A stretch of 64,000 nt of DNA from Pseudomonas tensinigenes (GTDB taxonomy: Bacteria; Pseudomonadota; Gammaproteobacteria; Pseudomonadales; Pseudomonadaceae), in contig NZ_CP077089.1 of the NCBI RefSeq assembly GCF_014268445.2, forward strand, positions 2,969,501 through 3,033,500, in the 5' to 3' direction. The notes under the pieces were generated by a model. That model did no database searches. It was not told where the DNA came from and worked only from the letters and a program-made list of their open reading frames with translations. Positions 34,755-42,157 of this stretch are shown in pieces (positions within the stretch are counted from its first letter, which is position 1; each line of letters begins with the position of its first letter). The translations under genes were made by a program, and so were the position numbers.

Positions 34755-35301
34755 GCATCGATTTGGACTGCCCATGCAAACGGAAGTTACGGTTGCCATT
34801 TTATACTGGTGGATTCCATGGGTAGTACGAACTGTTAATATGGTTGAATGGTCATTTTCGCAGGTAAGTTTCTCATGAGGTCGTACTTGTATCGTGATCA
34901 ATTTTCTAAAAACATTAGGCTGTAAGGTGTTGGTTTATTGGTTTGTTGTAATCCACAATCGAAACGCCTGTCGATTGGGTTTGGTGCAGCATAAATCACA
35001 GATTGTTGAACTCGATAATAGAAAGAGCTTTCAATAAGTATTAGGGGTGGATCGATTTTCTTTAAACTAAATACGTTCCGTTTTCTATATTCTGCTGCCC
35101 CTAATCCGCAAATTTATGCTACATGCTGAATCGTTTTGCTAAATTAATCATCGCGCTCGATACGATGGCTCCACGCTGAAGATATAATACACGAAGCTAA
35201 CATAGCTAGGAGAGATTGGTTGTATGGGGATGTTTGGTTTCTATTCTTCTTGTTGGTCGCTCCTTATCATTTTTCGGTCGGTAACTGCGGAGCGGCGTTC
35301 G
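34755..35301. other. AT-rich non-coding gap in the island
   Basis: 547 nt between two TIR-like genes that converge on it. No convincing gene, RNA gene or repeat is seen. A short plus-strand open frame at 35220 runs into the antisense of the next gene and is not supported. Confidence 0.45.
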
Positions 35302-36153
35302 TTAGAATGGTATGTCATCATCAAATGAATCAAAGTCGATTGCTGGGCTTTGAGTGTCTTGCCTTATTGGTTTGGTTTTCTTTGTGGCTTTTATTTCTAT
35401 TTCATTTGCCAGGATGTAATCTAGCCCGTCAGGTGTCACGGAATAGGTGTAATACTCGTACCTACCATCTGCATGTATAGATTTTTGAATAAACCCTAGA
35501 CGTTCAAGTTTGACGACGGCAATAGAGTAAAATTCACCCGATTTAGAGTCGTTAAATAGCTCGCCTGACATAACTCCTTCAACATTATGCAGGCCTTTTT
35601 CAAATATCTCTAACAGTAAGCGCAGCTCTATTGTTCCGACTTTATAGTCAAATCCAGTTTTCTTTGTGCGGGCTTTTATAATGGTAGAATCATCCGTGGC
35701 CAAGCCGAGTCTTAAAACTTCTTTTTTGATTTTACTGCATGGTGAATTTACTGCTTGTGTAAGATCCCTGTCTGAGCGGTTACCCTCGAAGTCAGCAGGT
35801 GTTAACCCCAGGAGGTCCGTAGGGAAATGCATATTAATGCCGCGGGGCTTAATAAGAAAGCATCGTTCTTTTGATAGGCTGCCAATAAAAAGCCCCAACT
35901 CAAAAAGCACATTATCCCTAACCACAATGTGGCTCTGCTCCCTAATAGTCGAAACGTCATCCGGAGTGAAGACAAAAATAGCAAAGTCCACCGTTCGAGA
36001 TTTTTCCATCAAGCTCTCTATCGTATAGCTTGACAGATCAAATCCATCCTTCCAGTGCACAATCTCGGCATCGTAGTCGAGGCTTTCATTGATAGCATTG
36101 GCTACATCAAGCCCCTCAACGGAGGATGCCAAAAATATTCGGGGTTTTCTCAT
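35302..36153 (-). CDS. TIR-like (CAP12/Pycsar-effector type) domain fused to a winged helix
   Basis: 283 residues. The N-terminal domain (about 1-140) reads RIFLASSVEGLDVANAIN, AEIVHWKDGFDLSSYTIESL, VDFAIFVFTPDD and RDNVLFELGLFIGSLSKERC. This is the TIR-like nucleotide-binding domain used by CBASS and Pycsar NADase effectors, with Glu of FELG as the likely catalytic residue. The C-terminal part (about 170-255) looks like a winged helix (LLLEIFEKGLHNVEGVMSG, VKLERLGFIQKS, YSVTPDGLDYIL), then an acidic tail. No cyclase (CD-NTase) gene is nearby. I chose ATG 36153 (AAGGA 9 nt upstream) rather than the longer frame. Confidence 0.78.
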   Translation of the reverse strand: MRKPRIFLASSVEGLDVANAINESLDYDAEIVHWKDGFDLSSYTIESLMEKSRTVDFAIFVFTPDDVSTIREQSHIVVRDNVLFELGLFIGSLSKERCFLIKPRGINMHFPTDLLGLTPADFEGNRSDRDLTQAVNSPCSKIKKEVLRLGLATDDSTIIKARTKKTGFDYKVGTIELRLLLEIFEKGLHNVEGVMSGELFNDSKSGEFYSIAVVKLERLGFIQKSIHADGRYEYYTYSVTPDGLDYILANEIEIKATKKTKPIRQDTQSPAIDFDSFDDDIPF

Positions 36154-36165
36154 CTCCACTGATCC

Positions 36166-36354
36166 TTGTCCATGTTGAATTGGGCTGCTTTTAGAGTAGC
36201 TAAAGGCCTCCCTAATCACCACTATGTTTGGCAACGCGGGGGATTGGGCCCGGTCCGTGGCGTCATCGTCGTAGCGGTGTCATATGCTGGTGGAACCCTT
36301 GGTAGGGCTACAGGCGAATGGGCCGGTGAGAAGACCTATGAGGCTAGTAAATGA
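36166..36354 (+). pseudogene. Possible C-terminal remnant of a larger gene
   Basis: Open frame of 62 codons starting only at a TTG without a ribosome site. It ends in a glycine-rich amphipathic stretch (GVIVVAVSYAGGTLGRATGE, then WAGEKTYEASK) that looks like the tail of a membrane-active or toxin protein. Its stop overlaps the ATG of the next gene (AATGAG), as in toxin-immunity pairs. The 5' part seems to have been replaced by the divergent TIR gene. Identity unknown; the remnant reading is an inference. Confidence 0.3.
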
Positions 36355-36752
36355 GTTTGAACGTCGTTGATCAGGTAATTCTGTCCATTGCCATCGTTGA
36401 TCTGGCAGGGCTAATTCTTTGGGGAGGCCTCTGTTTGCGCCTTGGCTATACGACGACGGATTTGATGTTGGAGCACCTGAAGAATTGCTCAGCCATCATG
36501 ACTCGGGTTCTGCTTCGGCATGGTGGGCCTTGGGGAAAGCTTCTACTTGTAGGCGGCATTTCGGGAATTGTGACGTTCCCCAAGTTTTATTTGAAAAGAG
36601 GTGAGCTGAGCTCTGAAGACTTGACCAGTTTCCGAGCTCCCCTCAAACGGAAGCTAGTAGTGCTGCAATGGAGTGTCATTTCTCTGTTGTTGGTCATCAT
36701 CAGCTTTGGGATCACTGTTAAGTCCGGTTTTGTTAGCGGTGCTGAACACTGA
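36351..36752 (+). CDS. Small membrane protein, possible immunity protein
   Basis: 133 residues with membrane segments at about 8-30 (ILSIAIVDLAGLILWGGLCL), 62-76 (KLLLVGGISGIVTF) and 107-125 (LQWSVISLLLVIISFGITV), and basic loops. Start ATG 36351 overlaps the previous frame's stop and has GAGG 7 nt upstream. No family recognised. Location directly after a toxin-like tail suggests an orphan immunity protein; evidence is contextual only. Confidence 0.6.
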   Translation: MSLNVVDQVILSIAIVDLAGLILWGGLCLRLGYTTTDLMLEHLKNCSAIMTRVLLRHGGPWGKLLLVGGISGIVTFPKFYLKRGELSSEDLTSFRAPLKRKLVVLQWSVISLLLVIISFGITVKSGFVSGAEH

Positions 36753-37059
36753 GTCATTAAAACCAAAAAAACTGTCGCCTCCTTCGGAACCACAAAAAAA
36801 GCTTTCAATGGAGGCAATCTTCATCGTATTGGCCATGCTCTGTATCGGCTACTACCATGCCCTTGGGGACGGAGATATCGAAACCATTGAAATTTCGTCC
36901 ATGTCTTGCCCCCGCTCGTGGAGGTCGATCTTGAACCTTTTGCAAAATTGGCAGCGTGAGCAGTGATTGTGGCTGTGCGAATGGTCAGGTGATTGACAAG
37001 GTGGTTACCGGTGCCGTACGAAGGCTTTTTCACCTCAATCTTCTGAATTCAAGGAAATT
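36753..37059. other. Gap before the P-loop NTPase gene
   Basis: 307 nt. A short frame from ATG 36808 (MEAIFIVLAMLCIGYYHA) could encode about 52 residues with one membrane helix, but it has no convincing ribosome site. I leave it uncalled. The region should hold the promoter of the gene at 37060. Confidence 0.4.
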
Positions 37060-38658
37060 ATGAAGACATCGATCCAGACTGCAGCGGACGCACTTCAGAG
37101 CGCGCTATCGAATCCGGCATACAGAGTCATCGCGCTGACTGGGAAATGGGGAACAGGAAAAACCTATTTATGGCAGACTCTGAAACCTAAGAACAAAGGT
37201 GTATTGGAGGTTTCAGCATTTGGTGCGAGAAATATAGAAGATATCAAAAGAAAATTATTTCAGGATAGTATAAAGGTTTCCAATATTGAGGCGAAGGACT
37301 TCGCAGTTAGCGCTATTAATGTTCTTGAAGCTATTCCTAAGAAGTTTCTTGGTTTAAGTGTCGGTGATGCAGCGCTAGCTGCCTTGCCCCAAATGGTAAA
37401 GAAAAAAACGATCATCATTGATGATGTTGAAAGAAAAAATAAATCTCTCGAAATAAGTGAGGTTCTAGGGCTGATCAATGAGTTTACAGAGAAATACAAC
37501 TGCCGATTCTTATTAATCCTGAATACTGACAGCATGGAGGATAAGCAAATATGGCAAAGCCTCCACGAAAAAGTAATTGATAAAGAAATTGCGTTAAATC
37601 CAACTTCGGCGGACAGTTTTAAAATAGCCGCTGGCGGTCTCGATACTCCTATAATCACTATCGCGAAAGAGGTCTTTGCCGAGTACAAAATTCAAAACAT
37701 AAGGATCATCAAGAAAACATTAGAGGCCGTAATCGAGATCTTGCCCAAGCAAAACTCACTACCTGAAAGCCTATACAGGGCTTACATCCCAACTCTGATA
37801 TTTTTGGGTATATGTTATTTTCGCGGTTTCAGTAATGGAGTGACGCTGGACTATGCGGCTAACCACATTTTTAGACAGCCAAATGAGCCTAAAAATGAAG
37901 AGTGGGACGCGATGATTAGCAAAATTGCCATCCGCGCAAATAAACTCTCCGAGTTGGCTATCGACTACTTCAGGCTTGGCGTCATGGCACATGAAGATGT
38001 GGCGATTTTTTTTAAACCATTAAAAGCCAACATAAAAAACGCCGAATTTCAAAACAGAATTGACACCTTTATAAAAGATCTTTACTGGAGCCTTGAGCAG
38101 ACCGAAACTGATGTTCAGTCATTTTTGCTAATTTTGACTAAGAAAATCTATAGATTGGACGCGGGCCAAATCTCAAGATTTTTCGATGATCTTTGCCTGC
38201 ACGGTTATAAAAGTGAGGCTGAGCACTTATTGTCCGCTTGGCTGGAGAAGGCCAAAAGCGATCCGGATGCCTACAAAAAACTTGAATATGTCTACCGTGA
38301 ACGAGCGCCCAAAAGATTGTGGGAGTTCAAAGCCAAGCTGAATCCCCCAGAGGAAAAAATTGTCTCTCTGAAAGAGGCAGTCCAGAGCTACTTATTGACA
38401 GACCAACTTACCCAGAAGTCGATCAATACCCTGTCTAGTGCCACCAAAGAAGAATACGAATCGACACTGAAATCCTTAACAACTGCTGAGCTGAAAGATT
38501 TTTTTGAGCTTCATTTCCGCTTGGGTGAAAGACGTGAGAACTATTGGCGCTCCGCACAGGAAAGTTTCATCGCAGCTTGTAAAGATATTTCGATGACCGC
38601 CACCGAAACAAAGCTTGGGATAATCCTGGGTCGAGAATTGAAACTACGTAAGCTTTAG
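37060..38658 (+). CDS. KAP-like P-loop NTPase
   Basis: 532 residues. Walker A is GKWGTGKTYLW (about 28-35) and Walker B is KTIIIDDVERKN (about 120-128), followed by a sensor-like FLLILNTDSM. The arrangement DDVER a short way after Walker A resembles KAP-type and related defence NTPases, though the membrane insertion of classical KAP proteins is missing. The C-terminal 300 residues are helical repeats rich in Lys/Glu (DPDAYKKLEYVYRERAPKRL). AT-rich, within the island, monocistronic with a hairpin terminator downstream. Function in phage defence is inferred from family and context. Confidence 0.72.
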   Translation: MKTSIQTAADALQSALSNPAYRVIALTGKWGTGKTYLWQTLKPKNKGVLEVSAFGARNIEDIKRKLFQDSIKVSNIEAKDFAVSAINVLEAIPKKFLGLSVGDAALAALPQMVKKKTIIIDDVERKNKSLEISEVLGLINEFTEKYNCRFLLILNTDSMEDKQIWQSLHEKVIDKEIALNPTSADSFKIAAGGLDTPIITIAKEVFAEYKIQNIRIIKKTLEAVIEILPKQNSLPESLYRAYIPTLIFLGICYFRGFSNGVTLDYAANHIFRQPNEPKNEEWDAMISKIAIRANKLSELAIDYFRLGVMAHEDVAIFFKPLKANIKNAEFQNRIDTFIKDLYWSLEQTETDVQSFLLILTKKIYRLDAGQISRFFDDLCLHGYKSEAEHLLSAWLEKAKSDPDAYKKLEYVYRERAPKRLWEFKAKLNPPEEKIVSLKEAVQSYLLTDQLTQKSINTLSSATKEEYESTLKSLTTAELKDFFELHFRLGERRENYWRSAQESFIAACKDISMTATETKLGIILGRELKLRKL

Positions 38659-38813
38659 ATAAGGCGGGCTGGTCTGTGGGCGTCGCTGGGATTGTCCCTA
38701 GCGAGCCCAATGGAGGGGAACAGAGCGTGCGTGCGGTGGCGACTGTAAAGAGTACAGGTTTATTTAAAACTTCAAATCTTTGGAAGTTAAGAATGCCACC
38801 CTTTTCACTGGCG

Positions 38814-38862
38814 AAAAAAGAGGGCTGATTTCCTACCTAGAAATAAATCATCCCTCTTTGTT
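38814..38862 (+). terminator. Hairpin terminator after the NTPase gene
   Basis: AAAGAGGG paired with CCCTCTTT around a 27-nt loop, preceded by A-rich and followed by T-rich sequence. The gap 38659-38917 also holds a smaller hairpin at about 38683-38705 (TCGCT...AGCGA). Confidence 0.65.
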
Positions 38863-38917
38863 TAGTGGATAAGGGATCGGATCTATTTCTGGGGCAAGAG
38901 AACGCCACAAAGCCTCA

Positions 38918-39273
38918 ATAAACGCCGATGTTTAAGAATACATCTCCAGACACTCTCTCAGGCTACACATCCTTGCGCCATTGCCTACAGCTACGCCAGA
39001 ATCCGCCGGCTTGTGCGCCTTGGGGGTGGGTTCTATTGTGGTCCGGTCGCTGACGAATCAGCGATCGGGTTTGGTAGCCCGGTTTAGACTTGGCGCATAG
39101 CGTCACCCGATACAGGCCTTTTTGGGGCTGTGTATTTATGGTGGCCATGCGCAGGGCGTCTTCGGGCGCGCCGGTTCTCCAAGTCACCGGTCTACCAACC
39201 TTCGCATGGCCACCACCCCTTCGTTTGGTAGCGAAAGATGATGGCTCCTTTTCTATGATTTGGAGATTCACTC
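38918..39273 (+). ncRNA. Structured 356-nt leader of DUF6124 copy 1 (candidate cis-regulatory RNA)
   Basis: The first 100 nt are almost identical to the leader at 41264-41621 (ATAAACGCC to GCCGGCTTGTGCGC). The variable core then shows hairpin P1 at 39043-39068 (CCGGTCGCTGA, loop CGAA) and strand A at 39067-39093 (TTGGTAG, then GACTTGG). A 13-bp stem pairs 39139-39151 (TGGTGGCCATGCG) with 39203-39215. A TTCG-loop hairpin is at 39156-39169. Strand B is at 39175-39200 (TTCTCCAAGTC, then CTACCAACC), and strand A' is at 39222-39266 (TTGGTAG, then TTGGAGA). B can pair with A or with A'. The TTGGAGA of A' contains the ribosome-binding GGAG 8 nt before the start codon, so B:A' pairing would hide it. 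Folding and function are inferred. Confidence 0.6.
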
Positions 39274-39633
39274 ATGATCAAACCAACACCCAACCCGCCC
39301 GAAACCGCCTCGGTTTCCCCCTACGAATCCATCGATTCCAGAAAACTCCACGAAGCCGCCGACCGCGCGCTCGACCATTACCTCTGTCCACCCGGTTCCA
39401 CGCCGCCGCCACGTAAAAACCGTGGGATGTACGCCGTGACGGCGGACAACAAAACCGAAGAACTGCTGGTCGATGCCAGTGAAACACTCGCTTCGGCCAA
39501 AACCATTGCCCAGAACGTCTCCAGCCTGTTGCCGGCATCGCAGCGCCATGCGCTGGCGGGGATTGCGCAGTTGATCATGCTCGGGGAGCTGGCGGTGAAT
39601 CGGGCGCTCGATAATTTGCAATTGCCGGGTTGA
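39274..39633 (+). CDS. DUF6124-like small protein, copy 1
   Basis: 119 residues, no signal peptide or membrane helix. The N-terminus is MIKPTPNPPETASVSPYES, then KLHEAADRALDHYL, a Pro-rich linker, VTADNKTEELLVDASETLAS, and a C-terminal helix (ALAGIAQLIMLGELAVNRAL). This is the DUF6124-type small protein common in Pseudomonas, function unknown. Three residues differ from the copy at 41622-41981 (Gly51/Arg, Glu70/Ala, Gly119/Glu). GGAG lies 8 nt before the ATG, inside the switch-like element of the leader. Confidence 0.85.
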   Translation: MIKPTPNPPETASVSPYESIDSRKLHEAADRALDHYLCPPGSTPPPRKNRGMYAVTADNKTEELLVDASETLASAKTIAQNVSSLLPASQRHALAGIAQLIMLGELAVNRALDNLQLPG

Positions 39634-39689
39634 TGCGGTGCGGGGCAGGTAGCGATGGCACATGCGCTGTTTCTGTTGCCTGATAATCC

Positions 39690-39773
39690 GCTATCGCCAG
39701 CAGGCTGGCTCCCACAGGGTTTTGTGTTAGTAGCGGACATTGTGTTCGGCGCTGAAACCTGTGGGAGCGGGTC
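39690..39773. repeat. Degenerate REP inverted pair
   Basis: CGCCAGCAGGCTGGCTCCCA and, inverted, CCTGTGGGAGCGGGT, about 50 nt apart, following DUF6124 copy 1. Confidence 0.75.
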
Positions 39774-39802
39774 GGTTACTTTCCTGCGCCGTTTTCACGT
39801 GA

Positions 39803-40177
39803 TTACTGAGGCGCCTCGGGACATTCGCGGGTCCATCGCGTCACGGTCATGTCATTGAATTGCTCACCGATGGTATCGACGCGTAGGCAAGTTCCTTTCT
39901 TCGCGTAGTACAAGATGCAACGCGAGCTATCAAACGAGCAGGTATCCAGTTCGAAGAACTTGTGTGCAGCCAGCTCCTTCTCCACGCCACTGTATTGATA
40001 GCCGTCGTTGGTATGCATCCGGGTTGGCTTCCATCCTTGTTTGATCAGCTTTGCCTTGGCCGCTACCAAACGTTCACCAACGATGATGCCTGGGCTTGGC
40101 GCCTCTGAGCTATCGGCAAACGCTACGCTGATACCGATGCAGTAAAGTGCGGAAAGTACGAGGATCGACGCTTTCAT
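39803..40177 (-). CDS. Small secreted protein of unknown function
   Basis: 124 residues with a signal peptide (MKASILVLSALYCIGISVAFA). The mature domain has four Cys (ELDTCSF, SRCILYY, GTCLRVD, RECPEAP), likely two disulfides, and a GERLVAAKAKLIKQGWKPTR segment resembling PASTA-like or PepSY-adjacent helices. No family assigned. ATG 40177 (GGAG 10 nt upstream) starts the signal peptide; the longer frame to 40387 is rejected. Confidence 0.72.
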   Translation of the reverse strand: MKASILVLSALYCIGISVAFADSSEAPSPGIIVGERLVAAKAKLIKQGWKPTRMHTNDGYQYSGVEKELAAHKFFELDTCSFDSSRCILYYAKKGTCLRVDTIGEQFNDMTVTRWTRECPEAPQ

Positions 40178-40474
40178 TTGACAGTTTCTCCAGCCGATTT
40201 CTAGCTCGACAAAAACTCCGGATACCCGGCGGAAGGGGGCGTGGGATTGTTTCTTACCTGGGCCTTCGGCATGCGCCGCCCACCTTATCGCTGCTTTCGC
40301 CATCGCGCCCAGAGTAATTAGGGACTGGCCTATTTTCTGAAACAACAAATACGTCCCCAAAAGGCATACCGAAGGCACGTAGACCAACTATTCTGTTCGA
40401 CCGAGTAGCTGAATTTTCGCTGATACACTGATTTCCAAAGTTTGCCTGTAGCCGCCAATTAGCCGGGAGTTGAG

Positions 40475-41191
40475 ATGGAAATTAAAGAGTTTTGCGTCGC
40501 TCATGGATTTGATTTGAGCGGCAGTGGAGTGGCATCGGGAGGCGGAAGTTTTGGAATGACAGATCTGAAAATTTCTCCGATTGAATTTTTGACTTTGGCA
40601 GAAGACGATTTTGAACGGGGCGGTTTGGCAGCCCTTGTTAACGCAACGACTAACGTGAAACGCGCCATTGTCGGACAGCTTGATCAGTTGTTGATCTCTT
40701 TTGGCTATTCTTCACTTAGATGGAACGTGCCGAAGAAGATCGAGCGAGTAAGGGCGCTAGGGTTATTGGCACCCAGTCTGCTGCGTAAAGTTGTCGATAT
40801 GCGAAATTTTCTTGAGCACGAGTACGCTACACCTGAGCTCAAAAACGTTGAGGAGGCGTTGGATATCGCGAGTCTCTTTGTGATGTCTGCTTCGGCAATG
40901 TTCATTCCTTTCGATGATGTTCTGGAGTTTTCACGATCTGAGCTCCCAGTGTCGGATAGCTCTGTCACCCATCTCACGGCGGGGTTGAGTCGGGAGGATT
41001 CGGGCAGGGTTTTTTACACTGTTTACGCGTATGAACCTGGCGATTACGCCGGACATTGTGTTGGTCAATGCCAGATTCAATCAGGTCATGTCCTATTTGA
41101 AGCAATGGTGAAGCTTTCCGCATCGCTGATGCTTCGATACAAAGTAAACCAAGCACTCAGTGATTTCGAAGCTGCCTATGCCCGGTTATGA
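40475..41191 (+). CDS. HEPN-domain protein
   Basis: 238 residues. A helical domain (about 60-150) contains RNFLEHEYATPE, matching the HEPN Rx4H motif with a polar residue after Arg. Before it is LDQLLISFGYSSLRW, after it an amphipathic helix (ALDIASLFVMSASAMF). The C-terminal half is a beta-rich domain (RVFYTVYAYEPGDYAGH). HEPN proteins with this motif are often RNases in toxin-antitoxin or defence systems, but no antitoxin is adjacent. GGGAG lies 5 nt before the ATG. It lies between the two DUF6124 units. Confidence 0.62.
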   Translation: MEIKEFCVAHGFDLSGSGVASGGGSFGMTDLKISPIEFLTLAEDDFERGGLAALVNATTNVKRAIVGQLDQLLISFGYSSLRWNVPKKIERVRALGLLAPSLLRKVVDMRNFLEHEYATPELKNVEEALDIASLFVMSASAMFIPFDDVLEFSRSELPVSDSSVTHLTAGLSREDSGRVFYTVYAYEPGDYAGHCVGQCQIQSGHVLFEAMVKLSASLMLRYKVNQALSDFEAAYARL

Positions 41192-41263
41192 GTGCTCGTT
41201 ATTTTTTGACCGGGGGAAAGGGCTTGACCCAGTTAAGGGGGAGAGCGGCGCAGCAAGGCCCCG

Positions 41264-41621
41264 ATAAACGCCAATGTTTAAAAAGACATCTCCAAACACT
41301 CTCTCAGGCTACACACCCTTGCGCCTTTGCCTACAGCTACGCCAGAATCCGCCGGCTTGTGCGCTTTGTACCTGGTCTTTATTGTCTACGTGTCGCTGGC
41401 AACCCAGCGACCGGGTTTAGCGACCTGACCAGGTATAAGTACAACGACGCTCCAGTTTGTCGCAGACGTTTACGACGACGATATGGTGGCTGTGCGTGGG
41501 AGACCTTCGGGTCTGCCGGGTCTTATACCTCTCGGTTCGCTAACCCGCGTACAGCTGCCACCCTTACTTGTTTAGCGACAGGTGTTGGTGGTTCCACCAG
41601 GTATAAATTTGGAGCTTCACC
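41264..41621 (+). ncRNA. Structured 358-nt leader of DUF6124 copy 2 (candidate cis-regulatory RNA)
   Basis: Same layout and length as the leader at 38918-39273 but with a different core sequence. P1 is at 41392-41411 (GTCGCTGG, loop CAAC, CCAGCGAC). Strand A is at 41413-41439 (TTAGCGA, then AGGTATAAG). A TTCG-loop hairpin is at 41501-41514 (AGACC/GGTCT). Strand B is at 41522-41546 (CTTATACCT, then TCGCTAACCC). A GGTGGC.../...GCCACC long stem surrounds B (5' arm near 41485, 3' arm to 41562). Strand A' is at 41569-41606 (TTAGCGA, then AGGTATAA). B is complementary to both A and A'. A' ends 4 nt before the ribosome-binding GGAG (41611-41614). Confidence 0.6.
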
Positions 41622-41981
41622 ATGATCAAACCAACACCCAACCCGCCCGAAACCGCCTCGGTTTCCCCCTACGAATCCATCGATTCCAGAAAACTCCACG
41701 AAGCCGCCGACCGCGCTCTCGACCATTACCTCTGTCCACCCGGTTCCACGCCGCCCCCACGTAAAAACCGTAGGATGTACGCCGTGACGGCAGACAACAA
41801 AACCGAAGAACTGCTGGTCGATGCCAGTGCAACACTCGCTTCGGCCAAAACCATCGCCCAGAACGTCTCCAGCCTGTTGCCGGCATCGCAACGCCATGCG
41901 CTGGCGGGGATTGCGCAGTTGATCATGCTCGGGGAGTTGGCGGTGAATCGGGCGCTGGATAATTTGCAATTGCCGGAGTGA
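41622..41981 (+). CDS. DUF6124-like small protein, copy 2
   Basis: 119 residues, differing from copy 1 (39274-39633) at three positions only. Same features: Pro-rich start, KLHEAADRALDHYL helix, Pro linker, and a C-terminal helix ALAGIAQLIMLGELAVNRAL. The surrounding unit (leader plus gene, about 718 nt) is a duplicate of 38918-39633. GGAG lies 7 nt before the ATG. Confidence 0.85.
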   Translation: MIKPTPNPPETASVSPYESIDSRKLHEAADRALDHYLCPPGSTPPPRKNRRMYAVTADNKTEELLVDASATLASAKTIAQNVSSLLPASQRHALAGIAQLIMLGELAVNRALDNLQLPE

Positions 41982-42029
41982 TACGGGTGTCGGGGGCACT
42001 TGGTGATTGATCAGGTGTGAACTCTGGCG

Positions 42030-42092
42030 CCTTCGCGAGCAGGCTCGCTCCCACCTTTGTGTGTGTTCCAAGGTGGGAGCGGGCTGGCTCTT
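42030..42092. repeat. REP inverted pair, short spacer
   Basis: CTTCGCGAGCAGGCTCGCTC and an inverted, partly degenerate copy (GTGGGAGCGGGCTGGCTC), following DUF6124 copy 2 as a similar pair follows copy 1. Confidence 0.8.
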
Positions 42093-42157
42093 CAGCCGCG
42101 ATACATATCGAGAGACCTACGCGTTTCTGTACCTGCGGTTGTGGGGCTTTCTTTGCG

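Noticed and set aside
35220..35480. 86-codon hydrophobic plus-strand frame
   Set aside because: Most of it lies antisense to the 3' end of the TIR-winged-helix gene and it has no good start signal.
39090..39416. 108-codon frame across the leader and start of DUF6124 copy 1
   Set aside because: Out of frame with the real gene and not matched by leader 2; explained better as structured RNA.
38918..41621. Integron attC sites or a retron as explanation for the palindromic leaders
   Set aside because: No GTTRRRY/RYYYAAC pairing at the expected ends, no integrase and no reverse transcriptase in the window.
41188..41625. 145-codon plus-strand frame across the DUF6124 copy 2 leader
   Set aside because: It is open by chance; the leader 1 equivalent is not conserved as the same protein, whereas base pairing is conserved.
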